NCBI RefSeq assembly: GCF_014904065.1
Contig: NZ_JACXJG010000025.1
Span: 40,831 to 46,658, forward strand
Reading direction: 5' to 3'
DNA length: 5,828 bases
Source of the DNA: Gulosibacter sediminis
GTDB lineage: Bacteria; Actinomycetota; Actinomycetes; Actinomycetales; Microbacteriaceae
In this document: positions 4,485 to 5,828 of the stretch, in pieces
How positions within the stretch are numbered: the first letter of the stretch is position 1
How the letters are laid out: each line of letters opens with the position of its first letter
The notes under the pieces: model-generated
The model's database searches: none
Seen by the model: only the letters and a program-made list of their open reading frames with translations
What the model was told of the DNA's origin: nothing
Made by a program: the position numbers and the translations under genes

Positions 4485-5819
4485 ATGACAACCCAAAACT
4501 CCCCAACCTCAAACATTGAGGTCGGCGCAACCCAGCAGCTCAGCACCAAAGAAGCGAACAAGGTTGCGCTCGGTGCGTTGATCGGCACCGCCCTCGAGTG
4601 GTACGACTTCTTCCTGTTCTCAGCCGCCGCGGCCCTCGTGTTCAACGTGCACTTCTTCGCGTCGGAAGACGCGACCGCAGCCGCGATGGCCTCGTTCGCC
4701 ACCTTCGGTGTCGGCCTCGTCGCCCGCCCCATCGGCGGCATCATCTTCGGCCACCTCGGTGACCGCATCGGCCGCCGCAAGGTGCTCATGATCACCATCG
4801 TCGGCATCGGCATCGTCACCGGTCTCATCGGTGCACTCCCCGACTTCGCCGCGATCGGCATCGCCGCCCCGATCCTGCTCGTGCTGCTTCGCATCGCGCA
4901 GGGCCTATTCGTCGGTGGCGAGTGGTCGGGCGCCATGACCATCGTCGTCGAGAATGCGCCGCTCGAGCGCCGCGCCATCTACGCAGCGATTCCCCAGATC
5001 GGCTCGCCGATCGGCACCATCCTCTCGTCGGGCGGCTTCTTCCTCGTCGTGAAGTTCCTCTCGGAGGACACCTTCAACTCGTGGGGCTGGCGCATCCCCT
5101 TCCTCGCCGCGATTCCGCTGCTCTTCATCGCGATCTACATCCGTTCGAAGCTCGAAGAGTCGCCGGTATTCAAGGAGCTCATCGAGTCGGGCGAGACCGT
5201 GAAGAGCCCCCTTGCTGAGACGCTGAAGCACTCGTGGAAGCAGATCATCGTCGGCATGGCCGCCGCCCTCCTCGGCGTCGGTGGCTTCTACCTCGTGACC
5301 TCGTTCATCGTCTGGTACGGCACGAACATCCTGGGCTACTCGAGCGACCTGATGCTGCTCGGCAGCATGATCGCGGCCGTCGTCGAGATCCCCGTGCTCA
5401 TCACGGGTGGCCGCCTCGGCGCCCGCTTCGGCGCGAGCAAGGTGATCTTCTGGGGCGGCCTCGCCTCGGCCGTCGCCGCCGTGCCCGCATTCTTCATGAT
5501 CGTCTCGGGCAGCGAGATCCTCGTGATCATCGGCATGACCCTCGCGGTCGCCGCCCTGTCGTTCCCCTACGCCGCCTCGGGCACCGTGCTCACCGGCCTG
5601 TTCCCCGCGAAGACCCGCTACACCGGCGTCGGCCTCGCGCAGAACACCGCGGGCATGCTCTCGGGCTTCGTGCCGATGGTCGCCACCGGCACCGTCGCGG
5701 CCGCGGGCAGCCACTGGTGGCCGGCGCTCGCGCTGCTCGTCTTCCTGTCGCTGTTCACCGCTGTCGCCGGCCTCATCGCGCCGCGTCTCAGCGTGAACCT
5801 GCCGGGCTTCAAGCACTAG
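4485..5819 (+). CDS. MFS transporter, metabolite:H+ symporter (MHS) family
   Basis: A complete 444-residue, 12-helix proton-coupled permease of the ShiA/ProP/PcaT type (MHS family of the major facilitator superfamily), in the cytoplasmic membrane. Seen: TM1 with the family signature GTALEWYDFFLF (34-45); the loop 2-3 motif GHLGDRIGRRKV (89-100); RIAQGLFVGGEWSGA in TM4-5 (136-150); WGWRIPF (200-206); and LEESPVF (223-229) at the start of the central cytoplasmic loop. Six further hydrophobic segments run from about 251 to 432. Length is normal for the family. Substrates in this family include shikimate, proline/betaine, citrate, alpha-ketoglutarate and aromatic acids; none can be chosen from sequence. 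The second copy of the GxLxDRxG motif is degenerate (GRLGARFG, 309-316). The gene is divergent from the PucR-type regulator, which probably controls it. The stop codon is 9 bp from the window edge, so downstream operon partners are not visible. Confidence 0.94.
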   Translation: MTTQNSPTSNIEVGATQQLSTKEANKVALGALIGTALEWYDFFLFSAAAALVFNVHFFASEDATAAAMASFATFGVGLVARPIGGIIFGHLGDRIGRRKVLMITIVGIGIVTGLIGALPDFAAIGIAAPILLVLLRIAQGLFVGGEWSGAMTIVVENAPLERRAIYAAIPQIGSPIGTILSSGGFFLVVKFLSEDTFNSWGWRIPFLAAIPLLFIAIYIRSKLEESPVFKELIESGETVKSPLAETLKHSWKQIIVGMAAALLGVGGFYLVTSFIVWYGTNILGYSSDLMLLGSMIAAVVEIPVLITGGRLGARFGASKVIFWGGLASAVAAVPAFFMIVSGSEILVIIGMTLAVAALSFPYAASGTVLTGLFPAKTRYTGVGLAQNTAGMLSGFVPMVATGTVAAAGSHWWPALALLVFLSLFTAVAGLIAPRLSVNLPGFKH

Positions 5820-5828
5820 TTCCACCCC

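Noticed and set aside
4356..4496. Extended N terminus for the regulator from the ATG at 4496
   Set aside because: It would consume the whole divergent promoter region and overlap the start of the transporter gene; the added residues do not resemble the family.
4905..5825. A 306-codon minus-strand open frame opposite the transporter
   Set aside because: The product is an Asp/Glu/Arg/His-rich sequence typical of antisense reading of a membrane-protein gene, with no domain and no ribosome site evident.

Overview
The window looks like a chromosomal segment from a high-GC Gram-positive actinobacterium. The GC-rich third codon positions, the two lipobox lipoproteins, and a DUF4333 membrane protein (a family known mainly from Actinobacteria) all point that way. 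Microbacteriaceae or a close relative is my best guess, but that placement is inference only. There are six protein genes, tightly packed. No RNA gene, insertion sequence, CRISPR array or stretch over 300 bases without a gene was seen.

Layout: (1) At the left edge, on the minus strand, is the 5' part of a luciferase-like (LLM) flavin-dependent oxidoreductase that runs off the window. (2) A 134-bp divergent intergenic region follows, with a 12-bp perfect palindrome and a 7-bp-stem hairpin just before a good ribosome binding site. (3) Next are three plus-strand genes spaced 4 and 14 bp apart, very likely one operon for the cell surface. They encode a lipid-anchored trypsin/V8-like serine protease with an intact His-Asp-Ser triad, an uncharacterised lipoprotein, and a single-pass membrane protein with a Pro/Gln-rich cytoplasmic tail and an external DUF4333 domain. 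(4) Converging on this operon with only 9 bp between stop codons is a minus-strand PucR/CdaR-type regulator. (5) A 129-bp divergent promoter region carries a 6-bp-arm dyad beside the regulator start and a TTGG/CCAATTGG repeat cluster nearer the transporter. (6) A 12-TM metabolite:H+ symporter (MHS) family transporter completes the window.

Two functional units emerge. The regulator and transporter form a classic divergent pair, suggesting that the regulator controls uptake of an organic acid, osmolyte or similar small metabolite; the substrate cannot be read from sequence. The protease, lipoprotein and DUF4333 genes form an envelope cassette whose joint function I do not recognise. It is the best candidate here for an undescribed system: a surface protease co-expressed with a possible binding or partner lipoprotein and a membrane protein that could link the outside to the cytoplasm. 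That role is inference from arrangement alone.
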